DNA from: Brienomyrus brachyistius
Lineage: Eukaryota; Chordata; Actinopteri; Osteoglossiformes; Mormyridae
Length of the DNA: 64,000 nt
Assembly (NCBI RefSeq): GCF_023856365.1
Contig: NC_064541.1
Span: 25,460,214-25,524,213, forward strand
Direction: 5' to 3'
The notes below the pieces were generated by a model. It was not told the origin of the DNA. It ran no database searches and saw nothing but the letters and a program-made list of their open reading frames with translations. Each line of letters starts with the position of its first letter. Positions within the stretch are counted from its first letter, which is position 1. The position numbers were made by a program, and so were the translations under genes. Shown here piece after piece: positions 45,757 to 58,649 of the stretch.

Positions 45757-46430
45757 TACCGAACACGTCATCACACAGTGTGTAGTTACGTTACCGAACA
45801 CGTCATCATACAGGGTAGCTACATTACTGAACACGCCATTACACAGGGTAGCTACATTACCTTACCGAACACGTCATCACACAGGGTAGCTACATTACCG
45901 AACACGCCATCGCACAGGGTAGCTACGTTACCGAACACGTCATCACACAGGGTAGCTACATTACCTTACCGAACACGTCATCACACAGGGTAGCTACATT
46001 ACTGAACACGCCATCGCACAGGGTAGCTACATTACCGAACATATCATCACACAGGGTAGCTACATTACCGAACACAACATCACACAGTGTGCAGTTACGT
46101 TACCAAACACGTCATCACACAGGGTAGCTACATTACTGAACACGCCATTACACAGGGTAGCTACATTACTGAACACGCCATTACACAGGGTAGCTACATT
46201 ACCGAACACGTCATTACACAGGGTAGCTACGTTACTGAACACGTCATCACACAGTGTGTAGTTAAGTTACCGAACACGTCATCACACAGTGTGTAGTTAC
46301 GTTACCGAACACGTCATCACACAGTGTGTAGATATGCTACCGAACATGTCATTACACAGGATAGCCACAGCACCGAACACGTTATTACACAGAGTAGCGA
46401 CAGTTCTGAAAACATCATTACACAGGGTTG
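45757..46430. repeat. 33/34-bp minisatellite, about 20 copies
   Basis: Unit contains TTACCGAACACGTCATCACA followed by CAGGGTAGCTACA, with variants (TTACTGAACACGCCATTACA) and two units lengthened by a CTTAC step. Confidence 0.93.
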
Positions 46431-46675
46431 CTAACTTTGCTCAGCTGGCTGGCATGAGATTTTCAATTCCATATGAGTTTTCACACACATGCATGCACAA
46501 GTATTTACATGTATGTAACAGTTTTATTACCTTGTAAATAGCCTGTAAGGTTTGCAAACTACCCCAGTGCTTTTGATGTAGCTAATTTTAGGTTTATAAT
46601 GGAATTAAATGGATTTCCCTTAAGATTGCAGTCTGAAATCGTGTCACGCCACTTGCATAAGACAGACCGAGAAGA
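46428..46675 (+). repeat. Dispersed repeat pair, copy A
   Basis: Contains CAGCTGGCTGGCATGAGATT, TTTTATTACCTTGTAAATAG, GCAAACTACCCCAGTGC and CTAATTTTAGGTTTATAATG in the same order as the copy at 47637-47885. It joins directly onto the preceding minisatellite. Confidence 0.75.
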
Positions 46676-47029
46676 TGGATTTTAAATAGTTACAAAAATG
46701 TGGGGGAACAGGTTATACATATAATACTACTGAATAAAGGTTTAAGATAATCTGTTAATATATGTGTGTGTCATTTGGGGTGTGTTGTAGACTTCTGTGA
46801 TGGGAAAGTGCCTATTATATATTTTCTTTGTGCTTTTGTGTAATGACTTGTCCAGACACGGCTTGGTACCCACCTATCTCCCACACGATGCTGTCACTTT
46901 TCTCTGTAAAATATGATGGTTTATACATACTCTGTCTTTGAGGAGCAATGGAGCACAGAAGATAATTGGTCAATAAAAACTGGTAACGTGCATGTTTTAT
47001 ATACAGTACGTACGCGTAAGACGTGCATG

Positions 47030-47480
47030 TGTTTCCATAACGTGATGCAATGTGATAAGATTAGGCGCTCCGTTCCTATCCGCCTCCAGCAGAGGTCGCC
47101 CTTCCCGGCCCTGGCGGACGTGCCGTGGCCGGGGTGAGAGGTCGGAGTGTAGAGGGCCAGCCTGGGCTTCACGCCTCTGTTGTCATAGGCTCGGCTGTAT
47201 CACAGCAGCGCGAGAGCGGTCCCTGAACTGATTATCGGGGCTCTGGGACGGGAGAAGAGCGGCGAGGTGAGCGGCTGCGGGGCGCTGTCGGTAGCCTGGT
47301 GGAGGGAAGCATCCGAGCCGAGCCAAGCCCGATTCCGGTTGCGTGTGACAGGCTCGGCGCGGCGCCGTTAGCTTAGCATGCTAAGGGGCTAGGCGGCAGG
47401 GAGTGCGGGGGTGCGAGCCGGTGCACGGACCGCTTTGGGCGCGAGCGAGCGCAGAAGCGCCGTTATCCGCACTACACACG
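47030..47480 (+). promoter_or_regulatory. scap: CpG-rich SCAP promoter and candidate non-coding exon 1
   Basis: Local rise in CpG density in otherwise AT-leaning sequence. A donor-like GCGGCGAG|GTGAGC at 47266/47267 would end a non-coding first exon, as expected because the SCAP start codon is in the next exon. The transcription start cannot be fixed. Confidence 0.5.
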
Positions 47481-47493
47481 CTACGGAGCGGTC

Positions 47494-47521
47494 ATACACA
47501 CACACACACACACACACACAC
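47494..47521. repeat. (CA)n microsatellite
   Basis: About 14 CA units just after the CpG-rich region. Confidence 0.9.
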
Positions 47522-47636
47522 ATTACATACAAACGCATTACATTTACACACATTTATACAAACCTTATACATGCGTTACATTTACATACAATGTTACATA
47601 CAGACATTCTAAGCATTACAGGTGCATACATTACCA

Positions 47637-47885
47637 GGGCTGACAACTTCGGCCAGCTGGCTGGAGTGAGATTTTCAATTTGAGACAAGTCTGCAAATCC
47701 ATTTGTATGTATGAAAGTTTTATTACCTTGTAAATATTTTGTATGGTGCACAAACTACCCCAACGCATCTGCTGTGGCTAACTTTAGGTTCATGATGGAA
47801 TAATATAGATTTCTTGCGTGAGAGACTGAAAGCACGAGTGTAACGCCAGATGCATGAGTTGGCAGCTGTGCATGTCATAGAAGTA
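47637..47885 (+). repeat. Dispersed repeat pair, copy B
   Basis: CAGCTGGCTGGAGTGAGATT, TTTTATTACCTTGTAAATAT, CACAAACTACCCCAACGC, CTAACTTTAGGTTCATGATG. Same order and strand as copy A at 46428, about 1.2 kb away. Confidence 0.75.
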
Positions 47886-50218
47886 ACGTAAGGCGTTATA
47901 TACGGTTCATATGCGCACATAACATGCAGGCATGCATTACATGCCCATAAGTATACTTATACACGCATGCATAACAATTACAGACGTTACGCTCATACAA
48001 GAAGTAATTAAACCGATTTTAAAGTACAAAATTTTACGAGGTCACATAGTTCACAGGTTGACAGCGTTACTGTTTGAATGAATTTGTTGAACAGATGACC
48101 CGTTGTGACTGGGTTGGTGGCTTAGGTGTTTTGGAGGGGTACGCAGGGTCTGTTTACTGAGTACTTTTCCAGTTCGGCGTACAGACCTGACCCTCGTTCA
48201 TGGTGTCATTTCTCTGCTTTAGGTTTTAATGACTGTTGGTAAAGAAACCTTAACAAAAGATCAGTTACGCTTCTTTAGGTTTCATCCTGTTTCTCGGCTT
48301 CGCTGCAGCCTTCCAGGTTAGGTACTCAAACCCTTACCCACTGCGCTGTCTACCTCAGTGAAATAATACAGAGTTTTCCTTAAATCCCTAAGTTGGTGGT
48401 GTAGCTTCAGGGAAATGTTTGTTTAGCCCTCGCTGTTGCATTTCTGCTGCATTACTGCCACGTTGCATCCTTTCTGCAAGCAGTGGCACCCCTCGTTACG
48501 GGGTTATTTACAGGATTTTTCCTGTCATGGTCCTTCTAGCAGCAGTAGCGTTGAACAGGGCTCTCATTTCTCTGGCTAGCAGACTGATTTGTCTATCCCT
48601 CCCCCTAGGGCTTTCAGCTATATGGTATCTGCTGGTCCCACCACATGCCGCATTCGACAGTCCAGAATATCCAGTTTGGTGATCTAGCAACACCGTTTCC
48701 TGTTTCCGCTTTCTGTGTCGCAACGCTGTCTCCTCATTCTGCTCCAAGACGGAGTACTACACTGAACGTGAGCTCAGGCATGCGAGGTGTGGTAATGTGT
48801 ACATGTGGGTGTGTAAGTGTGCTTCCCGTAGGGCCCAGGTGGGTCTGGTCCTCGGGCTAATCTAAAATCGCCTTGATCTATCGTGGACCTGGAGGAGGTG
48901 CGCAAACACACCCACACACGCATGGGACACAGCAAATGTGCCTTTTGCGGCGCAGGGGGTGCATTTCTGCTGCAGATGAATTCTTGACGAAACAAGTAGA
49001 TGATTTCTTGATGCCCTTTGCGTGGGCAGCTGAAAGTACATACATCTTATTTATTGTTTGTTCATGTTTGCACGCACACAGTTTGCTCTCTTGTGTATGC
49101 GCTCCTACGGCCCAGACCCACAGCAGGCATACCCAGCTGCCAGAACCGCCTGATCCCTCTCTGTTCAGCTGTAACCCCCCAGTCTGGGCTTGAAGCTGCC
49201 TCAGCCTGGACCTGTGGTCTGCAGCCACATCCTGTGTCAGGCCATGTCTGTAAACACGATGATCAGGCTGTCTGCAAAGCAAAGGAAGACGTAAATGCGA
49301 GAGCAGGCATGGTCAGACCCTTCTTCTGTGTTAATTTGGGATTTTACTTTGGTATTTTTCAGACACGATCCTAGCAGCTGGTTGTCTGCTCACGAGCTAC
49401 CAGTTCCCGTCATGGAATAAGGTTTGTGAAGCTTTCCTATTGCAAGCTTGCTTTTAGAGAGGATTTAGAGACCCGTCTGACCAGAATCAACCTCTTGGGT
49501 GCAAGGCTGGGCCAGGATTTAATCTCTCCTCTATTTGGATGGTGTTCAAGAGTCATGTGAGGAACCCCCTCTGATTTCGGAATGGGAGTGAGGTTGTTCA
49601 GACTGGAGGTGACTTTTGCGGTCTGTATCGGCAAAGGCCGAGCGACCTTGTAGAGGCCAGTGTATGACATTATTGTACACAGCATGACATTTATCAGATG
49701 TCCAAAGTACAAAGGTAGTCCAGTGGAACAGAGACGGCATTGTGAGTATTTGTCTCCTCATTAGGAAAAGGGAAAGAACCATACATCCTTATTCTGAGAG
49801 AAAGTTGTTGCCAAAAACAAATGGTGCCCTGATAAGATTAGCGAGTGCAGAGCAGCAGATAACATGCTGGTTAAAAACATGGACTTGCTTGTAATCCCAG
49901 TATGAGATCATCTGTTGGACCGTGGATGCAGTTGCATATATGTTCTACCCCGTTGCATCAGTTTGTTTGCTCTTGGCAGAATAAATTGAAATGGCAGGAG
50001 ATACTACATAAGAAAAGTGCGTCTGGGCGTGGTTTACAGTGAGTGACACAAAACACCCTGAGCAGTATCAACTGTGTTACAAATGTCACATGGGAGAGTC
50101 GAGTCTTGCTGCGATATATAAAGGAATAAGTCATTGGTATGAGACCTCTCCACTTGGCTTGTGCGTGCCTTTGTGTTTATACCAAGGGGGGGGCCTCTCT
50201 CGCGGTCTCTCTCACCAG
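47886..50218. other. scap: Likely SCAP intron 1
   Basis: No exon recognised. An acceptor CACCAG at 50213-50218 before GCCACTGGATGCG is the likely end, giving a 5'UTR of about 82 bp ahead of the ATG. Confidence 0.5.
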
Positions 50219-50300
50219 GCCACTGGATGCGCCCCTCCGCCCCCCTCCTCAGCTGCACGGCGCCCCCGCCCCGTGGCAGTCAGCTGACCCTCCCCCCACG

Positions 50301-52159
50301 ATGACGGTGACCGAGAGGCTGCGACAGAAGATCTCAGCCGCCTTCTACTGGCACGGCCTGCTGTGCGCCTCTTACCCCGTTCCCATCATCCTCTTCACCG
50401 CCGTCTGCATCCTCGCATGCTGGTGAGTCCCTCGTCTCGTCCAGGCCCACTTGTCCTCCGCCCTGTAGGCTTGTGCGCTGGTGCGCAGGGACCTCGCCTG
50501 CCGATGGAGAGGGAAGCGTGATTCGGCTGGTAGTCGTGAGGGTCCTTCAGCCCCCGTGGGAGCTGAGCCAATGAGGTCGTGGAAACGTGACCTTGCGGAA
50601 ATGTTCCCTCTGGCCTGAGGGAAGGTTTTTCTGTGCCAAGCGAATGGCACTCGTGAATGCCGCTCACTAACGGATAGTGAACTCCCCAGTGACGCACACA
50701 CACTCTTCCCAGGCTCTTGGTCACGCCTTTTATTCATGTCCGTCTTGATCCTTTTCAGTAAATCCTGTCTGGGGAATTTTGTTCAAGGATGGTTTATTTT
50801 ATTGTGTTAATGAATGAAGCACATTTTCCCAGGCAGCCTGAGAGCACCGCAAAATGATTTTTTTTATTTAAAATGAGCTGTTTTTAATTTTCCTCCGTGG
50901 GGCTGAGAATCCCCAGCCTAACCACGTGTCTCACACCTATGGACCAGCTGTGCAAAAGCTCGTTAGATGGTGCTCTCTGTTCATAAAAGGCCTCAAAGTG
51001 TGTCGCGAAGTAAACCAAGAACGCCCAACTAGCGGGCTCATAAGTATGCAGCAATGGGTTCATGAAGCTTCATTTGCCCATCAATAGCGAACTGTGTGCG
51101 TGTCCTCCAAATTTACTTCGCCAGTCCCTTCTTGCCCCAGTTACCCTCTGCTGAAGCTGCCCCTGCCTGGGGCGGGGCCGGAGAAGTTCACCACAGGAGT
51201 GCGTGATTACACAGTGCCCCCAGAGGACCCTGGCGGGGAGCCCGGGGAGCGGCCCGAATGGGTGAGTGTGTGTGTCTGATGTGCCATGTCTGCGATGTGG
51301 ACAGCAGGTGTTTAACCTCTGACCCCTGGCCCCCCAGTACCACGGCCCCCCTGTGGCGTACATCCAGCAGGTGCTGGTGAAGGCGGCGGTGTCTCCCTGG
51401 GACAGCAAGCTGGTCCCAGTGGATGCTTTCAGGTCCCCGCTGGGACGCGTCTTCGCTCTGCTGGACGAGATCCGCAGCCACGTGCACTCTGACAGGTTTG
51501 GGGGAGCCATTTCCAGTTTGCCTTCTTTGGATCGGATTAGATTGGATTAGTCTTTATAGGTGTTAAATGATATTTTAATGTGCTGCTCCTGAATATGTGC
51601 GTAGCTGTGTGCTGTGAAATGCTGGTCTTTACGCTGCCTTGCTTCTCTTTTTCATCCTGTGCTGCAGTTCCGGGCTTCGAAGCCTGGAGGCAATGTGCCT
51701 CCAGGTGACGGACCTGTTGCCTGGGTTACGGCGCTTGCAGACCATTCTCCCAGAGCATGGCTGCCTCATAGTCTCCCCTGGCAACTACTGGCAGAACCAG
51801 CGGGAGCTGTTCGATACGGACCCGGACCTGCTAAAGACGGTCCAGCAGCATGAACCTAAAGGCCTGCATGTGTCTGCCACCCTGAAAGGTGGGCTGTGGA
51901 TGTGGGCGGGGCTGTGGATGTGGGCGGGGCTGTGGATGTGGGCGGGGCTGTGGATGGTGCCATTGGTCGGTCAATACCCTCTTTGGAAGGGTATTGGCTG
52001 TTCCCAGCCTGTCTGTACACTCCCTTTGCCCTCATTCATTGATTATGTGTTCGTACTTCTGTGTGCTGTTTGTGCTGCTTACCGAGTGCATACTTTGGAC
52101 CTTCCTATGAAACGGCAGTTTTTTTTTTAAGTTTGAGTCGGAGGGTGATGTCCTGTGTC

Positions 52160-52227
<68 letters not shown>

Positions 52228-55200
52228 CAGTTTCTGTGCCGCATGTGACACTCTGTCTCTTTCAGACCTGTTGTTCGGTGTCCGTGGCCAGCAGACAGGG
52301 GTCAGCCTGAACAGTGGCAACCGCGTGGTCACCTACACCGTTACCATGGCGCTGCGTAGCTATGATGCCAGGTCAGTGGACAGTGTGGCCGTCACTCAGG
52401 CCTAGCCCCGCCCCTCTTTACATCTTTCCGTCCAGCACACTCTGTATTAGTGTCTAAGAGCAGCAGTGACCGGAAATTTGGGGCTCAGAGCTTTATGCTG
52501 CCAGTTCCTAGTAGGAAACCTCTACTCTAACACCCCGGAAGTTAGAATTCCTGTACTGAAAGTCGGAGGAATCTACACAATCCCGACTTCGGAATTCAAG
52601 ATTGCGGCGCCCTTTATCAACAGAAGTCAAATCTGTAGTTATATACTGTGTCTTAGCACTTGTGTCTTATTTGCGGCTCATTGAATCGGTCGTGCACACA
52701 GACTGTCCAACCTCTATCTGTGGACGTGTTGCTGCAGTGTTCAGACAGCAGGATAACTTGTAAGATTTAAGTCTGGGCTAAATGTTAGTGCATGAAGGTA
52801 AAGGCCATTTAATTTGGGATAGCTTGTCAGATTTCAGGTATCTGGCTCAGCAAGAAATGTAGCTTTTTGAAAGGTTGGTGGTATCGCTACGCGGCTTTCC
52901 TGCATCGCCAGCTCCAGCTTCCTACCTCTGTGGTAAGTGGAACACGGCGACGTCCCCATTTCTCTTCATGATGAGACCTTTCGACCCCTCAGGTTCCTGG
53001 GCAGCCTGAGGTCGCGTCTCAAGCAGCTGCACCCGTCGTCGAACTGCAGCCTGCGCGAGGAGCATATGGTGCACGTCTACTTCAAGGAGGAGATCGGCGT
53101 GGCGGAGCTCATCCCCCTGCTCACCACCTACATCATCCTCTTCGCCTACATCTACTTCTCCACCCGTGAGGCTGGCACTCGTTTGCACGCCTGCTGCGTG
53201 TGTGTGTGTGTGTGTGTGTGTGTCTGCCTGCTCGCTGGGCGTTCCTACTATACCCTGACCTTCCCTCCTCTCCTCCTCTCCCACACAGGAAAGATCGACA
53301 TGGTCAGGTCCAAGTGGGGCCTTGCTCTGGCTGCTGTGGTGACGGTTCTCAGCTCACTCCTCATGTCTGTGGGGCTCTGTACCCTCTTTGGCCTGACGCC
53401 CACACTCAATGGAGGGTAAGAGCCTCATAGCGCCCCCTGCAGGGTCTCCGTTCCCTCTTGTTCTGTCCAAGTGCTCCGGGTTTTATACTGGAGGGCTGCT
53501 AATCCTGATACTTGGGGCAGTGGGACTTCCCAGTGGGGTGGGGTTTGGGGAGAGGTGTGGCCAGTCAGTGGCGTGACGCTCTCCTCTGCTTTACCTGCCT
53601 GGTTACACAACCTGCATGGTGGCTGTGGACTTTGATGACTTATGGCTGTTTTGCTGCAGGTTGACCTCTCTCCTATGTTTCTTATCACTGCTGTTCTGTT
53701 TGTTTCATTCTCACTTACACAGGGAGATCTTCCCATACCTGGTCGTGGTAATCGGCCTGGAGAACGTGCTCGTCCTCACCAAGTCCGTGGTGTCGACCCC
53801 TGTTGACCTGGAGGTCAAACTGCGCATAGCTCAGGGTGAGCTTTAAACGCGCAGCGCTCCATCGGTGCATGCTGATGTAAGGCCAAGCGTGTGGTGTGGC
53901 TGTATGTGTAAATTCACTGGAGCAACATGTTTACGCTGTAGGGCTAAGCAACGAGAGCTGGTCCATTATGAAGAACATGGCTACTGAGCTGTGCATCATT
54001 CTCATTGGATACTTCACCCTGGTCCCAGCCATTCAGGTACCTGTCGTTCACAGACACACACACCCCCCTGCCCACAGATCCCCAGCTCGGTGCCCTGTGA
54101 CCCCCGAACACTCTCCCCTCTCATTCCAGGAGTTCTGCCTGTTCGCTGTGGTGGGGCTGGTCTCTGATTTCTTCCTCCAGATGCTTTTTTTCACCACGGT
54201 GCTCTCAATCGACATCCGTCGCATGGAGGTAAGAGGACCCCCATGTTACGACACCTAAACATGTAGACAAGGACAGTCTCCCGTCAGACTGTTAGCCACA
54301 CCCCCATCCTGTCTCCTAGCAACCAGTACGGGCTCTGCTGCCCTCTCCCCTTTCTCTAGCTGGCCGACCTAAATCGCCGGCTTCCGGCCGAGGCGGGGAT
54401 GCCCCCTTCGAAACCCGGGCCTCTCCGGCCTCGTGAAACCCCGCCACCCCCGCGTCCCTCCCCCCACACAATCACCCTGCAGCCCCCCGCCTTCCGGAAC
54501 CTGCGGCTCCCCAAGAGGCTGCGAGTGGTGTACTTCCTGGCCCGCACACGGCTGGCCCAGCGCATCATCATGGTGAGCCGGCCGCCCACGCAGCCTTCGG
54601 AGTTGCCCGCCCGCTGTGGTTTAGCGGGACCCGTCTGACTCTGCGTCTGCCGCCTCTGGCATCAGGTTGGCACAGTGATTTGGATCGGCATCCTGGTGTA
54701 CACGGACCCGGCGGGTCTGCGCATCTACCTGGCTGCCCAGGTGTCTGAGCAGAGCCCGCTGGGGGAGGCAGGGCTGCCCCACCTGGGCGTCGCCCCCGTC
54801 TTCCCGCGCGGTGACCCCACCAGCACGCTCAGCGTCCTGCCCCCTGCTGAGCCCACCCCAGCTCTGCCAGAGAACCTGTCCCAGGGACACGCCCCCCAGG
54901 CAGCAGGCCGGGCTGTGCCCCAGATCCGCTGGGGCCCTGAGGACGGGGAAGCATGGAAACATCTGTCCTTCCGGCACTGGCCCCTGCTCTTCAGCTACTA
55001 CAACATCACCCTGGCAAAGAGGTGGGTGTCTGCTAAGACCTGGCCTCTGCTTTCCCAGTCTGTGTGCTGTTCATATCACATTACTGAGTCCCTGAGCTCC
55101 ATGCCTCTCTGAGTCCTGTGACTCTCTGGAGTCTTTGCTTCTGACTGTGAGTCCCACACTGACTCTGCTCTGCAGGTATATCAGCTTCCTGCCAGTCATC

Positions 55201-58200
55201 CCAGTGACGTTTCACCTGAGCCCACAGGAGGCGCTAGAGACACGGCACCCCCATGACACGCACCATGCCCCGCCCCCCCCATCGAGCACAGCCCCTGACA
55301 CGGAGGGCCCTCCCCTGCAGGCCGACATGACGCTCTACAAGTCAGTACATCACTCCTGTTCACGGGTCTGTGATTTGAAATCTGAACTTGTGTCAAATAT
55401 AAATAGAATGCTGATAAGTGTATATCTCAGGAGCCCCCCCCCCCCCAGCTTAATGTCCCACCTGTCTGTCTGTCCGTCTTCCCCTACAGGGTGGCTGCTC
55501 TGGGCCTGGCAGCGGGGGTGATTTTAGTCCTGCTGCTCTTCTTCTTGTACCGTGTGCTCTGTCCCCGTAACTATGGCCAGAACGGGGTGCAGCATGGCCG
55601 CCGTCGCCGTGGAGACCTGCCCTGCGACGACTATGGCTACTCTCCGCCCGTCAGTGAGATTTCTCCGCTGCTGTTGCGGGGACACAGCATGGTATAACCG
55701 CAGTTTGCGTCTCTACACGCATGTGTGCATGCGTAAGCACACGGAATTCCAGCTGAAGCTGATGACGCGCTTTATACTGCCCCCTACAGGACATTGAGTG
55801 TCTGGCCAGTGATGGGATGCTGCTGGCCAGCTGCTGCCTAGCAGGGCAGATCCGGGTATGGGACGCCCAGACCGGGGACTGCCTGACTCTCATCCCCAAT
55901 CATGGGTAACATACAGCTTGTTAGACATGCCCGTCCCTGCAGCTAAACGAATAGCGCAACCAGTACTACACTGCGCTAACAACGCAAAAGGTTGTGGGTT
56001 CAAATCCTAGGGAGCACAAACCAAAATGTATTCCTACCCTCTACTGCAAGATGCTTTTGAATAAGTGTCAGATTAATGAGTAAAACGTAGATGTGCACTC
56101 TTTCACATGTAGACCTGAACATTCTCCTGCTTTGACACGCACGTCTTCTTTGAAATGAATGAAAGGCATTCATCAATATGATTTATTCATTAATATTAAT
56201 TAATATCATATGTAATATGCGGATATCCTGTTGGAGGACGGTACAAAGTACGTCTTTGTCTCCGCCCCAAAAAGGCTGCGTCACTGTGGTAGCGGCGGTG
56301 GGTGGGAGCAGAGGAATGGCTGGGACATGGGCGAGCTGGAAAGCCTGGGGGCCGAGGATCCAGATGAAGACGTGGCCCTCCTGAGGCGACGTGCTGCCCC
56401 GTCCTCGCGCCCCTCCCTCTTCGTGGACCAGCCCGATCTCACCCCCCTCATCGACACCAGCTTTGCCCGCCTGCCCCCTTCGCAGGCCACGTGCCACTCG
56501 GGCTTCGACTTCGGCGAGCTGGTGGAGCGGGCGTACCTGGAGCACGAGCCCTCGCCCAGCCCCACATATCCCCCCTCCCCCCACACACCCCCGCAGAGGC
56601 GCCGCAGCGTAGGGGACCAGCCCTTGGCTCCCCCAGAGCCAGCCTGCTGCAGCCCTCCTGAGTGGGACAGCTCTGTCTGGGCGCTGGAGCTCAGGGGAAA
56701 CCTTATTGCGGCTGGAAGGAGGAGTGGCCGGCTGGAGGTCAGTCCCTCTCCATGTATGTCCATGTCTGTCTCTGTCTCTCCCTGTCTGTCTCTGTCTCTC
56801 CCTGTCTGTCTCTGTCTCTCCCTGTCTGTCTCTGTCTCTCCCTGTCTGTCTCTGTCTCTCCCTGTCTGTCTCTGTCTCTCCCTGTCTGTCTCTGTCTCTC
56901 CCTGTCTGTCTCTGTCTCTCCCTGTCTGTCTCTGTCTCTCCCTGTCTGCCTGTCTCTCCCTGTCTGCCTGTCTCTCCCTGTCTGCCTGTCTCTGTGGTGA
57001 TGGTGAAGTTCTTCCCTACAGCTGTGGGATGCTGTTGAAGGCAGCTTACGGTGCAGCAATGATGAAGGAGTTTCTGGGATCACTGCGCTGGCCTTCCTGA
57101 GTAACCGGTAACATTATGGCTCTCTCTCTCACGCACGCACGCACGCACACAGCGGTTAGATGAGCTGGATTTTAAGTGAGATCCTGACATGGGGGATGTG
57201 TTCAGGATTAGGTTGGTAATAATAGGTTAGTTTTGATTCTGACTGGTGAGTGTGTAGTCATGGGTTAGTCTTTTTGGTTTTTAATGGTTAGCTTAGGGTA
57301 TTGACAGGTGCTGACGGTTACTACGGGTTACAGGATTGTGGCGGCCCGGCTCAACGGTTCTCTGGACTTCTTCACCGTGGACATGAACAAGCCTCTGGGC
57401 TTGCGGCAGTATCGGGGTGAGTGTGGCAGGGCTTTAGTCCGCTCCCCGTACCGCTTCCGAGGTGGCCAGACCCTCCGAATAATGCTGCCTGTGCACCTGC
57501 GTCTCCAGGCACTCCTGGGAGGGGTAGCATGCCCCCCCCGTCTCCCTGCTACAGCAGTGAGGATGTCATCAGCTGTCAGCTAACACGTTCTGTGCAGTGC
57601 GCCCACCACAAGCCGATCACAGTGCTGCGAGCAGCGGCGGGCCGTGTGGTAACGGGCAGCCAGGACCACACCGTCAGGGTGAGTGCGAGTGTGCGTACTC
57701 GTGTACCTACTGCACTGTTTCCTGCACAACTGTGCAGGCCGCACCGCCCTGCAGTGCCTCTGGCGCCCCCTCTGGTGACGCGTCTGTCTCCCTCAGGTCT
57801 ATCGGCTGGAGGATTCCTGCTGTCTCTTCACTCTACAGGGCCACTCAGGCGGCATCACTGCTATTTATATTGATCAGGTCAGTGGCCGGGGTCTGACACC
57901 CAGGATGTCATTTGCCGTCGTATTTTTGCATGTAAATAAAGGCTATTAACAACCTATTGTTTTCTGTTTTTGTTGGTTTTGACTGCTTAGCTTAGGGTAC
58001 TGACAGGTGTGGGTTCTCCGCCTGATGGTTGGTACGGGTTACATATACATAATAAAAAATTTTACCTTGCAAAATATGACAGGGTGTGGTGTCATGTTTC
58101 AGACCATGGTGCTGGCCAGTGGGGGTCAGGATGGAGCCATCTGTCTGTGGGACGTCCTGACTGGCAGCCGGGTCAGCCATGTGTACGGTCACCGTGGTGA

Positions 58201-58649
58201 TGTGACTTCCCTGGTCTGCACGACGTCCTGTGTCATTAGCAGCGGGCTGGACGACCTGATCTGCATCTGGGACCGGAGCACGGGCATCAAGCTGTATTCC
58301 ATCCAGCAGGTGCGTGTTCGGGCGGGCATTTGTGAGTCCTCACTGCTGAGGTGGGATAAAAGCACCTAACGAGGATCCCCCCCCCCCCCCCCCCCCCCAA
58401 CAGGATGTGGGCTGCGGTGCCAGTCTAGGCGTCATCTCAGATGGGCTCCTGGTTACCGGCGGGCTGGGCTGCGTGTCCTTCTGGGAGCTGAACTACGGTG
58501 ACCTCCTGCAGACGGTGTACCTGGGGCCCAGCAGCGAGGGCCAGGCCGTGCGACAGCTGCTGGTGCTGGACAACGCTGCCATCGTGTGCGACTTCGGCAG
58601 TGAGCTCAGCCTGGTCTATGTCCCCTCCGTGCTGGAAAAGCTGGACTGA
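50301..58649 (+). CDS. scap: SCAP, SREBP cleavage-activating protein
   Basis: ER/Golgi membrane sterol sensor that escorts SREBP to the Golgi. Coding exons: 50301-50422, 51141-51261, 51338-51495, 51668-51888, 52266-52371, 52993-53165, 53289-53415, 53723-53835, 53942-54036, 54130-54228, 54360-54572, 54666-55021, 55176-55340, 55490-55691, 55790-55905, 56275-56737, 57022-57107, 57334-57416, 57509-57678, 57797-57877, 58103-58309, 58404-58649; total 3723 bp, 1240 residues (human 1279). Order: TM1 (about 19-40), luminal loop 1 with [18 protein letters not shown], sterol-sensing domain (about 275-445), MELADL (444-449) for COPII binding, TM7 and TM8, and a C-terminal WD40 propeller. The luminal and cytosolic linkers are the most diverged parts. 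Exon 16's acceptor (AAAAAG) is the weakest call. Confidence 0.95.
51892..51957. repeat. 18-bp tandem repeat in SCAP intron 4
   Basis: About 3.5 copies of GTGGATGTGGGCGGGGCT directly after the donor of exon 4. Confidence 0.85.
52162..52222. repeat. (GT)n microsatellite in SCAP intron 5
   Basis: About 30 GT units ending some 40 bases before the acceptor of the next exon. Confidence 0.95.
52993..54228 (+). other. scap: SCAP sterol-sensing domain exons
   Basis: Exons at 52993, 53289, 53723, 53942 and 54130 encode TM2-TM6. Nearly every residue matches the human domain as I recall it: [98 protein letters not shown]. Tyr and Asp positions known to affect Insig binding in mammals ([16 protein letters not shown]) are retained. 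This is the most constrained block of the window. Confidence 0.93.
55945..56095 (+). repeat. tRNA-derived SINE remnant in SCAP intron 15
   Basis: A pol III B-box-like GGTTCAAATCC (55998-56008) is followed by GGGAGCACA and a tail CTGCAAGATGCTTTTGAATA, then TCAGATTAATGAGTAAAAC. The tail resembles the GCTTTGGATAAAAGCGTCTG tail of a widespread fish SINE. No intact tRNA cloverleaf. Confidence 0.6.
56752..56995. repeat. 18-bp (TCTGTCTCTCCCTGTCTG) minisatellite
   Basis: About 13 units in SCAP intron 16, then CCTGTCTGCCTGTCTCT variants. It fills most of the intron and ends about 25 bases before the next acceptor. Confidence 0.93.

Larger units (their letters stand above)
55790..58649 (+). other. scap: SCAP WD40 propeller exons
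   Basis: Exons 55790-58649 encode the cytosolic propeller that holds the SREBP C-terminus. Blades are visible as [133 protein letters not shown], and [19 protein letters not shown]. The large exon 56275-56737 is a disordered insertion ([19 protein letters not shown]) between blades. Confidence 0.92.

Noticed and set aside
55945..56015. Possible tRNA gene
   Set aside because: Only a B-box-like motif is present. No acceptor stem or cloverleaf, and the 3' tail is SINE-like.
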